Assembly: GCA_964490975.1 (NCBI GenBank)
Contig: CAZBEQ010000001.1
Location: forward strand, 87,768-151,767
Reading direction: 5' to 3'
From: DTU013 sp964490975
GTDB taxonomy: Bacteria; Bacillota; Clostridia; Acetivibrionales; DTU013
DNA: 64,000 nt
Of this stretch, positions 9,802 to 18,153 are shown piece by piece. Every line of letters starts with the position of its first letter. Position 1 is the stretch's first letter. The translations under genes and the position numbers were made by a program. The notes beneath the pieces are model-generated. The model was not told the origin of the DNA, ran no database searches, and saw only the letters and a list, made by a program, of their open reading frames with translations.

Positions 9802-10475
9802 TGTTTCACCTCCAAAATATAGCCCACGCCCCTTACGGTCGTTATGGCTGTTGAAGAGCCCAGGAAGGCCAGCTTTTTCCTTAAAAATGATATATATACC
9901 TCGACATTGTTATGCTCTGCATCTGAGTCAAATCCCCACAGCTTTTCAATTATCAGTTCCTTTGATGTAACCGCTGTGCTCCTCTTGATAAGAAGCTCCA
10001 GCAGCTCGCTTTCCTTTAGTATTAGCTTTATCTCTTTGGCGCCTGAAGACAACTTGAGTACCGATGTATTTAGCTCAATATCACCGAATTTCAATGAATT
10101 GTCGGGCAAAACCTCTCCTCTGCGCCTGGAGGCTGCTCTTATCCTTGCGAGCAGCTCTTCGCTGGCAAAGGGCTTTGCAAGGTAGTCATCGGCTCCGCTG
10201 TCAAGCCCCTTGACCTTGTCGGATATTTCCCCCTTCGCTGTCAATAATATGACCGGCGTGGAGATACCTTCCTTTCGGATATTTTTCAGCACGCTCAGGC
10301 CATCCATTCCCGGCAGCATTATATCCAGTATGATCATATCATATATTCCGCTCAAAGCGTTATCCAGGCCTGTGATACCGTCATTGGCCGTGTCTGTGGC
10401 ATAATTGCTTTTTCTGAGTATCTGGGCTAATGCCTCGGCAAGATGAAGTTCGTCTTCAATAATAAGTACCCTCAA
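9786..10475 (-). CDS. OmpR/PhoB-family response regulator
   Basis: 229 residues. The receiver domain (1-120) has E7-D8, phospho-acceptor Asp51 (LDIMLPGMDG), LLTAKG and DDYLAKPF. The C-terminal winged helix (~130-225) contains LLELLIKRSTAVTSKE and the wing TVRGVGYILE. The protein binds direct repeats, as is usual for this family. Two such repeat sets lie just upstream of its own start (10504-10547) and in the divergent promoter (10597-10615), suggesting autoregulation and control of the VTC/DUF4956/lipoprotein operon. Confidence 0.95.
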   Translation of the reverse strand: MRVLIIEDELHLAEALAQILRKSNYATDTANDGITGLDNALSGIYDMIILDIMLPGMDGLSVLKNIRKEGISTPVILLTAKGEISDKVKGLDSGADDYLAKPFASEELLARIRAASRRRGEVLPDNSLKFGDIELNTSVLKLSSGAKEIKLILKESELLELLIKRSTAVTSKELIIEKLWGFDSDAEHNNVEVYISFLRKKLAFLGSSTAITTVRGVGYILEVKQCLES

Positions 10476-10503
10476 TTTCTTTGCCTCCAGCTTCTTTATT
10501 CAA

Positions 10504-10547
10504 AATCTACCTTAATTATATCATAGGTTAGCTTAAATCTACCTTAA
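10504..10547. promoter_or_regulatory. Candidate operator: repeated AATCTACCTTAA
   Basis: AATCTACCTTAA occurs at 10504-10515 and again at 10536-10547. Within this block AGCTTAA (10530-10536) and ACCTTAA (10541-10547) are 11 bp apart, the spacing expected for tandem OmpR-family monomers. The complementary strand reads TTAAGGT, the same core as the repeat pair at 10597-10615. The block lies 29-72 bp upstream of the response-regulator start, consistent with autoregulation. This is inferred from sequence only. Confidence 0.6.
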
Positions 10548-10596
10548 ACGGACCTGAAGCAGGGGAGAGAACAAAAATTCCTGAGATAATCGATTA

Positions 10597-10615
10597 TTTA
10601 AGGTGTGTTTAAGGT
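10597..10615 (+). promoter_or_regulatory. Direct-repeat operator TTTAAGGT-N3-TTTAAGGT in the VTC operon promoter
   Basis: Two identical TTTAAGGT octamers start at 10597 and 10608, exactly 11 bp apart. A possible -10 (TAGAAT, 10624-10629) lies 8 bp downstream, so the second repeat sits about where a -35 would be. That geometry is typical of class II activation by OmpR/PhoB-type regulators. The divergent two-component system is the obvious candidate. Confidence 0.6.
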
Positions 10616-10660
10616 TCGGCAAATAGAATAAAAGCATGAAGCAGGGAAAGGAGAATTGCA

Positions 10661-11449
10661 GTGGCTATTGAGGTTTTTAACAGATACGAGAGTAAATACG
10701 TTATTGACGATGCTGCATATAAAGCACTTCATGACGAACTGCTGCAATATATGGAGCTGGATAGCTATAATAAAAAATATGATTTTTATACCATATGCAA
10801 CATCTATTTTGATACAAGGGATAATGCATTGATCAGGAGGTCCCTGTCAAAGCCGCAATATAAGGAGAAGCTCCGCCTCAGATCTTACGGAGTGCCTGGA
10901 CAGGATTCAAAGGTGTATCTTGAGATAAAGAAGAAATTCAACGGGGTGGTCAATAAAAGGAGAACAGCTTTAACACCGAAGGAGGCATATGAGTTCACAA
11001 GCACAGGGCAAAAGCCCGAAATAAAGGATTATATGAACAAGCAGGTAATAAATGAGATCGAATATATATTAAAGCTTTATGATCTGGAACCCAAGCTGTA
11101 TCTGGCATATGACAGGAAGGCACTGTTCAGCAGGGAGAACCGGGACCTGAGGATTACCTTCGATACTAATATAAGGACAAGAAGAGAGGACCTGAGACTC
11201 GAAAGTGGTGATCACGGGGAGGCATTATTGAGAGAAGGACAGTGGCTGATGGAAATCAAGGCGGAAAAAAGCCTGCCGGTTTGGCTGTGTCATTTATTAT
11301 CCGAACACAGGATCTTTAAAACAAGCTTCTCAAAATATGGCAGGGAGTATTATAAATACTTGAGCAGTATTCACGAAACGAAAGGAGATAAAAGCGTATG
11401 CTTGAATCATTTTTCAGTACAACAGCAGCTGATACCTCAATATCTTTGA
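10661..11449 (+). CDS. VTC-domain polyphosphate polymerase-like protein
   Basis: 262 residues, almost entirely one VTC tunnel domain, the fold of the catalytic domain of yeast Vtc4 that makes polyphosphate from ATP. Visible basic and acidic tunnel residues: RYESKY near the N-terminus, KEKLRLRSY, EIKKKFNGVVNKRR, RKALF, LRITFDT, MEIKAE and FSKYGREYY. Start is a GTG with AGGAG 7 nt upstream. The gene leads an operon with a DUF4956 membrane protein and a secreted lipoprotein, a grouping that recurs in Firmicutes and Actinobacteria. It has no membrane segment, so it may work with the DUF4956 partner. Its 3' end overlaps the next gene by 52 nt. Polymerase activity is inferred from family only. Confidence 0.88.
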   Translation: MAIEVFNRYESKYVIDDAAYKALHDELLQYMELDSYNKKYDFYTICNIYFDTRDNALIRRSLSKPQYKEKLRLRSYGVPGQDSKVYLEIKKKFNGVVNKRRTALTPKEAYEFTSTGQKPEIKDYMNKQVINEIEYILKLYDLEPKLYLAYDRKALFSRENRDLRITFDTNIRTRREDLRLESGDHGEALLREGQWLMEIKAEKSLPVWLCHLLSEHRIFKTSFSKYGREYYKYLSSIHETKGDKSVCLNHFSVQQQLIPQYL

Positions 11450-12090
11450 TCAATGCTCTGATGGCAATATGTGTATCTTTTATTTTGGGAGGAATAATTA
11501 GTCTGACCTATATGAAGACCAGCAACAAAAACATGTACTCACGCAATTTTGCACTTACGCTGATAATGACCCCATCAATAATTGCTATAATAATATTGCT
11601 CATTGGCAGTAATATTGCCAGAGCGTTCAGCCTTGCCGGTGCATTTTCGATCATCAGGTTCAGAAGCGCTCCAGGAGACCCTAAAGATATTGCTTATGTG
11701 CTCTTTACAATGGCGGCAGGCTTAGCCTGCGGAGTTGGCTATTTTGGGTATGCTGCTATTTTCACAGTCATCCTTTGCGCGCTTATGTTCTTACTGAACG
11801 TTTTGAATTTCGGCGAAAGAAAAACATCACAGAAGCTGTTGAAGATTACAATTCCGGAGGATCTGGATTATGAGGGCGCTTTTGATGATGTGTTTACAGC
11901 CTATACTGCAGAACACGAACTAAAAAAAGTGAAGACAGCTGACCTGGGGTCGCTATATGAACTGGTTTATACGGTGACGATGACAAATACGGCCAGCCAG
12001 AAAGAATTTCTTGATGCGCTGCGGTGCAGGAATGGAAACTTGAATATAACACTGTCGATGTGCGCTGAGCCCTCGGATTATTCACATTAG
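11398..12090 (+). CDS. DUF4956 membrane protein
   Basis: 230 residues. Hydrophobic helices at about 17-42, 53-75, 95-115 and 118-140 are followed by a soluble C-terminal domain (~150-230). The segment with RFRSAPGDPKDIAY between helices is the hallmark of DUF4956, a family of unknown function that co-occurs with VTC-domain proteins. AGGAG lies 10 nt before the ATG. The first 52 nt overlap the end of the VTC gene in another frame, unusually long and pointing to tight translational coupling. A plausible role is a membrane partner of the VTC protein, for example transport or anchoring; this is an inference from context. Confidence 0.85.
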   Translation: MLESFFSTTAADTSISLINALMAICVSFILGGIISLTYMKTSNKNMYSRNFALTLIMTPSIIAIIILLIGSNIARAFSLAGAFSIIRFRSAPGDPKDIAYVLFTMAAGLACGVGYFGYAAIFTVILCALMFLLNVLNFGERKTSQKLLKITIPEDLDYEGAFDDVFTAYTAEHELKKVKTADLGSLYELVYTVTMTNTASQKEFLDALRCRNGNLNITLSMCAEPSDYSH

Positions 12091-12135
12091 GCAAGCCACA
12101 ATGCAACAAAAATCAATAAAAAGGAGAGTTGACTT

Positions 12136-14352
12136 ATGAACATCAAATCAATTTATAGAAAAATAGCAGCAATTATACTAAACTTGTCGATCCTGACTGC
12201 ATGCAGCAATCCTGCAGGCTGGAACGACACAGGTACCCAGCAGGATACTGCAGTGCAGACCGGCACCGACACGGGTACCGGCACCGACACGGGTACCGGT
12301 ACAGGTACAAGTACCGTAGAAAGCTCAGGTGCAAACACAATGAAAGTTACAAGCGATATGGTTACCTTCGACGAAGATGACTATTACAGCGACTGGAAGG
12401 ATGACAGCCCCAATTACATCGAGCTGTCCGGAGCAAGCGCAGCTGTGACCGGCAAAGGCGCTACAGTAGATGGCGGAAAGCTCACTATATCAGAGGCGGG
12501 GACATATGTTATCGGCGGTAAGCTCAATAACGGCCAGATAATCGTGGATACGGAGGACAAAGGAGTCGTAAGGCTGGTTTTGAATGGAGCGGAAATCAAT
12601 TGCAGCAACAGTGCGCCTGTTTATATAAAGAATGCAGAGGAAACCATTGTTTCGCTGCAGGATAGTACTCAAAACATACTGACTGACGGTGAAAATTATG
12701 TTTACTCCGATGCTGCAGAGGAAGAGCCTGATGCGGCGCTGTTCAGCAAGGATGACCTGGTCATCAATGGAAGCGGAACATTAATGGTTAATGGAAATTT
12801 CAAAGACGGAGTCAAATGTAAGGATGATCTCAAAATAACAGGGGGCGACATCAGTATCGTTGCTAAGGATGATGGAATGACCGGCAAAGACATGATACTG
12901 GCAAAGGAAGCTAACATAACTGTCAAAGCCGGTGGTGACGGTATCAAATCAACCAACGATAAAGATCAGGAGAAAGGATATATTGCAATAGAGAGCGGGG
13001 AATACGTTCTGACAACGGGAGCGGATGCGATCCAGGCAGAAACTTCAGTGCTGATTTCAGGCGGCGTATTTGAGATCTTGACCGGCGGCGGGAGTGCAAA
13101 CGGCAGCAAAAAACCAACTGGAGGATCGCAGCCGTGGGGTAGGCCAGGTCAGGATACTGAGGCTGGCAGTCGAACGGCAGACGGCAGCCGAGATGCGGCC
13201 GACAGCCAAACTACATCCGGTAGCCGAACTACAGCCGACAATGGCGGAGTAGCCCAAAGTACAGAAACAGAAGCTAATAGCGCGAAGGGAATCAAAGCCT
13301 CTTCCGATATCACGATCAATGGCGGTACGTTCACGATCGACTCTTCGGATGATGCTGTACACAGTAATGGCAGTATGACCCTGGTAAACGCTGATATTAC
13401 CGCAGCTTCAGGTGATGATGGTATCCATGCCGATGCATCGGTAGACATCAAAAATGGAAAAATCAATATAACCAAGAGCTATGAGGGAATTGAGAGTGTC
13501 GCAGTTACTGTTTCGGACGGTGAGATCCATGTTGTGGCAGATGATGACGGTATCAATGTCAACGGAGGCAATGACGGTTCTTCGGTAAATGGCCGTCCCG
13601 GACAAAACACCTTTGCAGTTTCGGAAAACAGCAAGCTGCAAATCAACGGCGGATATATTTATATCAATGCTTCAGGCGATGGGTTGGATTCCAATGGGTC
13701 GATTTATATGACCGGCGGTACGGCCGTGGTCAGCGGGCCGACATCCAATGGCAACGGTGCGCTTGACTATAGTGGTATATTCGATATGAGTGGAGGATTT
13801 ATGATTGCGGCAGGAAGCTCGGGTATGGCTCAGGCACCCTCTGAAGAGTCGGCCCAGAGCTCAGTAGCCATGTACTATTCAAACATACAGAATGCAGGAA
13901 CCATAATCCATCTGCTGGATAGTGAAGGCAATACTGTGGTTGCATTTGCGCCGCAAAAGGATTACGACTCAGTGGTCATTTCCTCACCGTTATTGAAGAA
14001 GGGATCGAAATATACGCTTTATTCCGGCGGGACTTCGATCGGAAGCTCTTCCGACGGGATTTATACCGGTGGCTCATATCAGGATGGGACTAAGGTAGTA
14101 GAATTCACTATATCAGATACAGTAACATGGCTGTCGGAAACAGGAGTGACGGAGGGAAGAGGGTTTGGCCCCGGCAATGGCTTCGGCGGTGACGGAGGGT
14201 TTGGCCCCGGCGATGGTTTCGGAAACGATGGAGGGTTTGACCCCGGCAATGGTTTCGGAAACGATGGAGGGTTTGATCCCAGCGCTGCCCCTGATGCAGG
14301 TATGAAACCGGGCCGTAGGGGAGGAGGCGTCCCTCCTGCACAGACGAACTGA
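12136..14352 (+). CDS. Surface lipoprotein with DUF4353-type carbohydrate-binding repeats
   Basis: 738 residues. An N-terminal lipoprotein signal ends in the lipobox LTAC (Cys23). A Thr/Gly linker made of TGTGTD-like units (~40-58) follows. The body (~70-560) is a parallel-beta repeat protein with recurring units such as GGDISI, DDGIHADASVDIKNGKI and GDGLDSNGSIYMTGG, the pattern annotated as carbohydrate-binding DUF4353. A Ser/Thr/Arg-rich insert (~318-380) interrupts it, and the last ~70 residues are Gly/Phe/Pro/Asp tandem repeats (GNGFGGDGGFGPGD). The acidic DD loops suggest Ca2+ binding. It is the last gene of the VTC/DUF4956 operon, has an AAGGAG before its ATG, and is probably displayed on the cell surface. 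Partner spore-coat CotH kinase genes, common near such clusters, are absent here. Confidence 0.82.
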   Translation: MNIKSIYRKIAAIILNLSILTACSNPAGWNDTGTQQDTAVQTGTDTGTGTDTGTGTGTSTVESSGANTMKVTSDMVTFDEDDYYSDWKDDSPNYIELSGASAAVTGKGATVDGGKLTISEAGTYVIGGKLNNGQIIVDTEDKGVVRLVLNGAEINCSNSAPVYIKNAEETIVSLQDSTQNILTDGENYVYSDAAEEEPDAALFSKDDLVINGSGTLMVNGNFKDGVKCKDDLKITGGDISIVAKDDGMTGKDMILAKEANITVKAGGDGIKSTNDKDQEKGYIAIESGEYVLTTGADAIQAETSVLISGGVFEILTGGGSANGSKKPTGGSQPWGRPGQDTEAGSRTADGSRDAADSQTTSGSRTTADNGGVAQSTETEANSAKGIKASSDITINGGTFTIDSSDDAVHSNGSMTLVNADITAASGDDGIHADASVDIKNGKINITKSYEGIESVAVTVSDGEIHVVADDDGINVNGGNDGSSVNGRPGQNTFAVSENSKLQINGGYIYINASGDGLDSNGSIYMTGGTAVVSGPTSNGNGALDYSGIFDMSGGFMIAAGSSGMAQAPSEESAQSSVAMYYSNIQNAGTIIHLLDSEGNTVVAFAPQKDYDSVVISSPLLKKGSKYTLYSGGTSIGSSSDGIYTGGSYQDGTKVVEFTISDTVTWLSETGVTEGRGFGPGNGFGGDGGFGPGDGFGNDGGFDPGNGFGNDGGFDPSAAPDAGMKPGRRGGGVPPAQTN

Positions 14353-14367
14353 TCAGATGAAGATTAA

Positions 14368-14410
14368 GGGACTGTCTTAGATCAGCTAAAATCTGATTAA
14401 GGGCAGTCCC
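14368..14410 (+). terminator. Stem-loop after the VTC/DUF4956/lipoprotein operon
   Basis: GGGACTG (14368-14374) pairs with CAGTCCC (14404-14410), and the pairing extends inward with small bulges to ATCAG/CTGAT. No strong T-run follows, so it may be a weak terminator or a member of the GGGACAGT-type repeat family seen elsewhere in the window. Confidence 0.5.
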
Positions 14411-14563
14411 CAGGACACCGCTTCTAACAAAAAATGCGTACCGTCTCTAACAAAACATGCGTACTGCCTCTAAAAAATGTGTACACCTTACTGGAAACGT
14501 TGAATTTTTGGCTTTTGGCAGAGGATAATAACGGAACATATATTTCCCTGGGCAATAAGGGGT

Positions 14564-14742
14564 AGGGTGGACAAAAATTGAACTTATGTATCCGAATTGC
14601 TAGAGCGGAGGTGCGGTCCCACGTTTTATCAGTGTTAGGAGTAAGTAATGCGACAGTATCCCGGATTATGTAAAATAATAACGTACCAATCATCGTGTTT
14701 TACCAGAAATGGTTATGCAAAAGCTAATTTTTTGTCCACCCT
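14564..14742. mobile_element. Decayed insertion-sequence remnant or MITE with 14-bp inverted ends
   Basis: AGGGTGGACAAAAA (14564-14577) is repeated exactly in inverse at 14729-14742, and homology continues about 15 bp inward with mismatches. The 179-bp interval encodes a short plus-strand peptide ending GVSNATVSRIM, which resembles the helix-turn-helix start of a transposase and stops at once. No target-site duplication was recognised. The remaining sequence of the 14353-14854 gap holds only the stem-loop above and AT-rich DNA containing a repeated ATGCGTAC motif (14434-14464). Confidence 0.55.
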
Positions 14743-14854
14743 GCTATTACAACAATAACATAGCTGGACTCTATCAGGTTTCTAAAAATCGTAACAATTG
14801 AATGCATATATCATAGTATACATAAGATTAACATTATGGAAGAAGTCAATAGAG

Positions 14855-15166
14855 ATGTCTTGTTTTATTGATATGCCCTTCAGCAACAACCCGTATATAA
14901 CTCCCTGGGGTACTATTGACCCGGAAGGCACATTGCCGCAGCCTTACATCCCATGCAGAAATGAAAGGACTCACGAGCGGTGTGATAACGATAGCTACCA
15001 GTACTATGTACAGCCCGGAGACACTCCATACTTTATAGCTGATAGAATGCAGGTAAACCTACCGGCCATACTTGCTTTCAATCCCGGAATAGATCCCAAC
15101 CGCCTGTACATCGGACAAATAATATACATTCCCGCCGGCCTTCAAGGCATATGCTCACGCAGTTAA
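14855..15166 (+). CDS. Small LysM-domain protein
   Basis: About 103 residues. The C-terminal half (~residues 50-98) is one LysM peptidoglycan/chitin-binding domain: YYVQPGDTPYFIADRM, LLAFNPGI-like turn and LYIGQIIYIPAG. The N-terminal half is Pro/Asn/Cys-rich with no signal peptide. Start codon choice is uncertain: an ATG at 14855 gives the compact protein used here, while an in-frame ATG at 14798 would add 19 residues. Short LysM proteins without signal peptides in sporulating Clostridia are often spore-coat or cortex-associated; that role is inferred. Confidence 0.7.
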   Translation: MSCFIDMPFSNNPYITPWGTIDPEGTLPQPYIPCRNERTHERCDNDSYQYYVQPGDTPYFIADRMQVNLPAILAFNPGIDPNRLYIGQIIYIPAGLQGICSRS

Positions 15167-15189
15167 CAGTGGAAGGAGCCTGAAAGTGT

Positions 15190-15426
15190 TTATATTTCAG
15201 GCCCCTCATCATTGTTCTTATCGTAAAGGTTGTAGGTGATGACCTTCGAAGCTCTACGTGGATCAGATTTTTTCGGTGCAGAGGCTTTTGAAACGGTTCC
15301 TGTGCCCGATGCCTTTGCCTTCGGCGCCTTTTTGACGGGTGCGGCGGTATTGGCTCTTAGCGTACAGCTTTTGTTTGAGCAACGGCCATCGATAATCAAA
15401 GAACCACATTCGCAGAATTCTGCCAA
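15190..15426 (-). CDS. Small zinc-ribbon-like protein with Ala/Lys-rich tail
   Basis: About 78 residues. The N-terminus holds four cysteines in CECGSLIIDGRCSNKSC (a C-x-C and C-x4-C pattern), likely one metal-binding knuckle. The rest is a basic, Ala/Lys/Ser/Pro-rich tail ending in an acidic stretch. An in-frame GTG at 15435 overlaps the AAGGAG itself, so it cannot be the start; the TTG at 15426, about 9 nt after AAGGAG, fits and gives M-AEFCECGS. No function is known to me. The tail may bind nucleic acid. Confidence 0.6.
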   Translation of the reverse strand: MAEFCECGSLIIDGRCSNKSCTLRANTAAPVKKAPKAKASGTGTVSKASAPKKSDPRRASKVITYNLYDKNNDEGPEI

Positions 15427-15645
15427 TAAAATCACTCCTTCTTATTGCCTTGCTATATGTCTGCTATTGCCATTAATCTGTTAGAATTATTAAATGTAAC
15501 AGCTATTGTATTATAACTCAGAAATGATATTATAATAAGGGGTATTTGTAAATTAACCACCTGTTCAAATTGCCCAATATATTATATAATCTTATGTAAA
15601 TAATATATATATCGTCAGCGGCAAAACTGGTTTTGGGGAGCGCAT

Positions 15646-16584
15646 ATGTTTAAGAAAAAAATACTCATCATCGATGATACGGAACTGATGGTGAAGCTGA
15701 CTACAGATATACTCAAGGAGAGAGGCTACGATGTAGTATCTGCAAGTAATGGCGTGGACGGTATTAAGATGGTTATGTCCGAAAAGCCGGATCTTGTGCT
15801 CCTCGATGTTGTTATGCCCGGCATTGATGGATTTGAGGTATGTAAGCTCCTCAGGAAGGATGAGAGCAATAACCTGATGCCTATCATTATGTTAACTGCT
15901 CAGGGTAATGAGGAGGATAAGCTTGCCGGACTTGAGCTGGGTGCCGACGATTATATTACAAAGCCATTCAACCCGCGTGAATTGATCAGCAGGGTGAAGA
16001 ATACACTGCTTCGGATCGACAGGAACAGATTAGCTAATCCGCTGACAGGACTGCCTGGAAATATTGAGATACAATCAGAGCTCAATTATCGGATTGCCAA
16101 GGAAATGATATTTTCTATATTATATCTGGATGTTGACAATTTCAAGGCGTATAATGACGCTTATGGCTTTTCCCGGGGAGACTCTGCAATAAAGCTGATT
16201 GCTGACATATTGATGGACAATGTAAGGACTTTTGGCTCTAAAAGCGATTTTTTAGGTCATATTGGCGGAGACGACTTTGTTATCATTACTATACCTGAAT
16301 TTGCAGATGTACTTTGTGAGAATATTATAAAGGAATTCGACGAAAGAGTGCCGGAACTGTATTCGGATACAGATAAACAAAGCGGGTTCATTAGTACGAC
16401 AAACAGAAGAGGCTATATAACAAAATACCCGATAATGACTGTTTCAGTTGCGGTCGTATCCAATGAACACAGAGTGCTTTGCAATCATCTGCAGGTAGGC
16501 GAGATTGCAGCGGAATTGAAAAAAAAGGCAAAATCCATTACAGGAAGCGTATATTTGAAGGATTTGCGCAGACAGAAGCAATAA
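15646..16584 (+). CDS. Response regulator with GGDEF-like output domain (GGDDF)
   Basis: 312 residues. The receiver domain (1-120) has DD (10-11), phospho-acceptor Asp54 (LLDVVMPGIDG), LTAQG and DDYITKPF. The second half (~128-305) is a diguanylate-cyclase fold: NPLTGLPG, LYLDVDNFKAYND for metal and substrate binding, and the active-site loop, which reads HIGGDDF instead of GG(D/E)EF. No RxxD inhibitory site is present five residues upstream. It may make c-di-GMP at reduced level, or act as a receptor or degenerate enzyme. It probably heads an operon with the downstream membrane and HEAT-repeat genes. Confidence 0.88.
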   Translation: MFKKKILIIDDTELMVKLTTDILKERGYDVVSASNGVDGIKMVMSEKPDLVLLDVVMPGIDGFEVCKLLRKDESNNLMPIIMLTAQGNEEDKLAGLELGADDYITKPFNPRELISRVKNTLLRIDRNRLANPLTGLPGNIEIQSELNYRIAKEMIFSILYLDVDNFKAYNDAYGFSRGDSAIKLIADILMDNVRTFGSKSDFLGHIGGDDFVIITIPEFADVLCENIIKEFDERVPELYSDTDKQSGFISTTNRRGYITKYPIMTVSVAVVSNEHRVLCNHLQVGEIAAELKKKAKSITGSVYLKDLRRQKQ

Positions 16585-16595
16585 AGGAGTTTTAG

Positions 16596-17207
16596 ATGAA
16601 ACAATATATTAAAAGCGGTGCAAAAATTCTATACAACTATACAATGACTCTTATAATCTTTGTGGTTTTCTTATATCCATTCATGACGATTTCAGGCAAG
16701 TACTTTAGCAACTTGCTTCCTGTCTACTCATTTGTGTTGTTTGTATTCATAGGCTTTCTCACTTATACGGATATGAAGGAATTGGCCGTCATGGAGAAGA
16801 AACCGCAGTATGAGCTTGATCCCAAACCGTGGAAGGGCTTTGTTATGGGGCTGATAGCCATTGTCCCATTGGTGATCATAGAATCGGTGCTTGCATCCTT
16901 GCATTTTGGGACTGATACGGCCGAGAGGATAAGACATCTGGCGATAAATGGCTTTCTGGGGCCAATGTATTTTATCATAAGGTTATTCAACGAGTCGATT
17001 GTCGGTTATATTGCTGCAATATTACTGCTTCCGGCTATTGCAGGCCTAGGATATCTCCTTGGATACCACGGCATTAATATCATGAAAAAAATCAAAAAAA
17101 AGGAACAGGTCCAGCCGAAGGCTTTTACCAAGAGCCCATGGAATCCTTCACTTAACGAAAATACACCCAAAAAGAAGAAAAAAAAGAAAACATCCGGAGG
17201 CCAGTGA
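16596..17207 (+). CDS. Four-helix membrane protein with poly-Lys tail
   Basis: 203 residues. Hydrophobic segments lie at about 14-35, 38-58, 78-100 and 120-165. The C-terminal ~40 residues are extremely basic (KKIKKKEQ, then PKKKKKKKTSGG), presumably cytoplasmic and membrane- or nucleic-acid-facing. It follows the GGDEF-like regulator by 11 nt and precedes the HEAT-repeat gene by 1 nt, so the three are one operon. I do not recognise the family; similar short proteins occur in Clostridia as conserved hypothetical genes. Confidence 0.75.
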   Translation: MKQYIKSGAKILYNYTMTLIIFVVFLYPFMTISGKYFSNLLPVYSFVLFVFIGFLTYTDMKELAVMEKKPQYELDPKPWKGFVMGLIAIVPLVIIESVLASLHFGTDTAERIRHLAINGFLGPMYFIIRLFNESIVGYIAAILLLPAIAGLGYLLGYHGINIMKKIKKKEQVQPKAFTKSPWNPSLNENTPKKKKKKKTSGGQ

Positions 17208-17208
17208 T

Positions 17209-18075
17209 TTGAACAGTTATTCCGAGATATTTTTCAAAAGCTTCAGTCAATCGATTCAAGAGGCTTATGATTGCTGCATTGAATCTGACGGGGAACCTTC
17301 AGCCGATACGATTGCAAAGGGAAGTGAGGATATACAGGCTTGCCTGAATAGCGCGTATGAGAAATGGATGTCAGAGAAGCTACCTGGAATAGCTAAAACT
17401 CCTGCTGAATATCTTGATGATATCAGTTTTGATGAAATAGCAGAAATGTTTAGTTGCGGCGCATCGATTTGTGATGATGATCTGCCGGCAATATTTATCA
17501 ATAAACTATTTAGCTATGGTGATGAAGCTGTTAATTTCCTAATAGATATTGTGATCGATAAAACGGAAGTTACCAATGAAGACAGGGTAATTCAAGTTGC
17601 CATGGCCGCCAGGGTGCTTGGCAGGTTTAAGGCCGAAAAGGCTGTATTACCTTTGATAAATACTCTTGAACATAGTGCAGGAGCTACTGAGCTTATTGCG
17701 GAGACTGTGAGGGATGCGCTTATTGAAATCGGTCCGGCCGCTATAGGATATATACTGCCTGAGCTGAACTCAGGGAAATATTCCGATGGAGCTTGTGAGT
17801 ATATTCTTATGTCTCTGGCGGCAATCGGAAAATGCTGCCGGTCGGAAGAAATATATCCGGCACTGAAAAAGGCATTTTATGAAGTATCTAATAAGGCTCT
17901 AACTGCATCATGTCTTGCCGAATACGGAGATGGAAGGGCTATTCCGGCTCTCAGGGGCTATCTGCTCAAAAACGGTGGAAATATCGACAAGATGACCTTC
18001 TATGATATCGTATCTGCTGTCAGAAAGCTTGGTGGCAGGATCGACGATCTGAAACAAGTCCCGAAAATACAATAA
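17209..18075 (+). CDS. HEAT-repeat protein
   Basis: 288 residues, soluble and acidic. After an N-terminal helical region, residues ~105-285 form helical repeats of the HEAT / PBS-lyase type (AARVLGRFKAEKAVLPLINTL; ALIEIGPAAIGYILPEL; ASCLAEYGDGRAIPALRGYL). The start is a TTG beginning 1 nt after the preceding stop, with GGAGG just upstream. It is likely a protein-interaction scaffold. Co-transcription with a GGDEF-like regulator and a membrane protein suggests a shared signalling role, but no specific function can be assigned. Confidence 0.78.
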   Translation: MNSYSEIFFKSFSQSIQEAYDCCIESDGEPSADTIAKGSEDIQACLNSAYEKWMSEKLPGIAKTPAEYLDDISFDEIAEMFSCGASICDDDLPAIFINKLFSYGDEAVNFLIDIVIDKTEVTNEDRVIQVAMAARVLGRFKAEKAVLPLINTLEHSAGATELIAETVRDALIEIGPAAIGYILPELNSGKYSDGACEYILMSLAAIGKCCRSEEIYPALKKAFYEVSNKALTASCLAEYGDGRAIPALRGYLLKNGGNIDKMTFYDIVSAVRKLGGRIDDLKQVPKIQ

Positions 18076-18153
18076 ACAACTACAGGTGTTAGTAATATGT
18101 CCAACCCGTCCCTGAATATTCTTATAGTGAATTTGAAGAGGGAGACGGGTTAT

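Noticed and set aside
14424..14693. 89-residue minus-strand frame
   Set aside because: It runs across the decayed element and its flank, has no ribosome site, and resembles no family.
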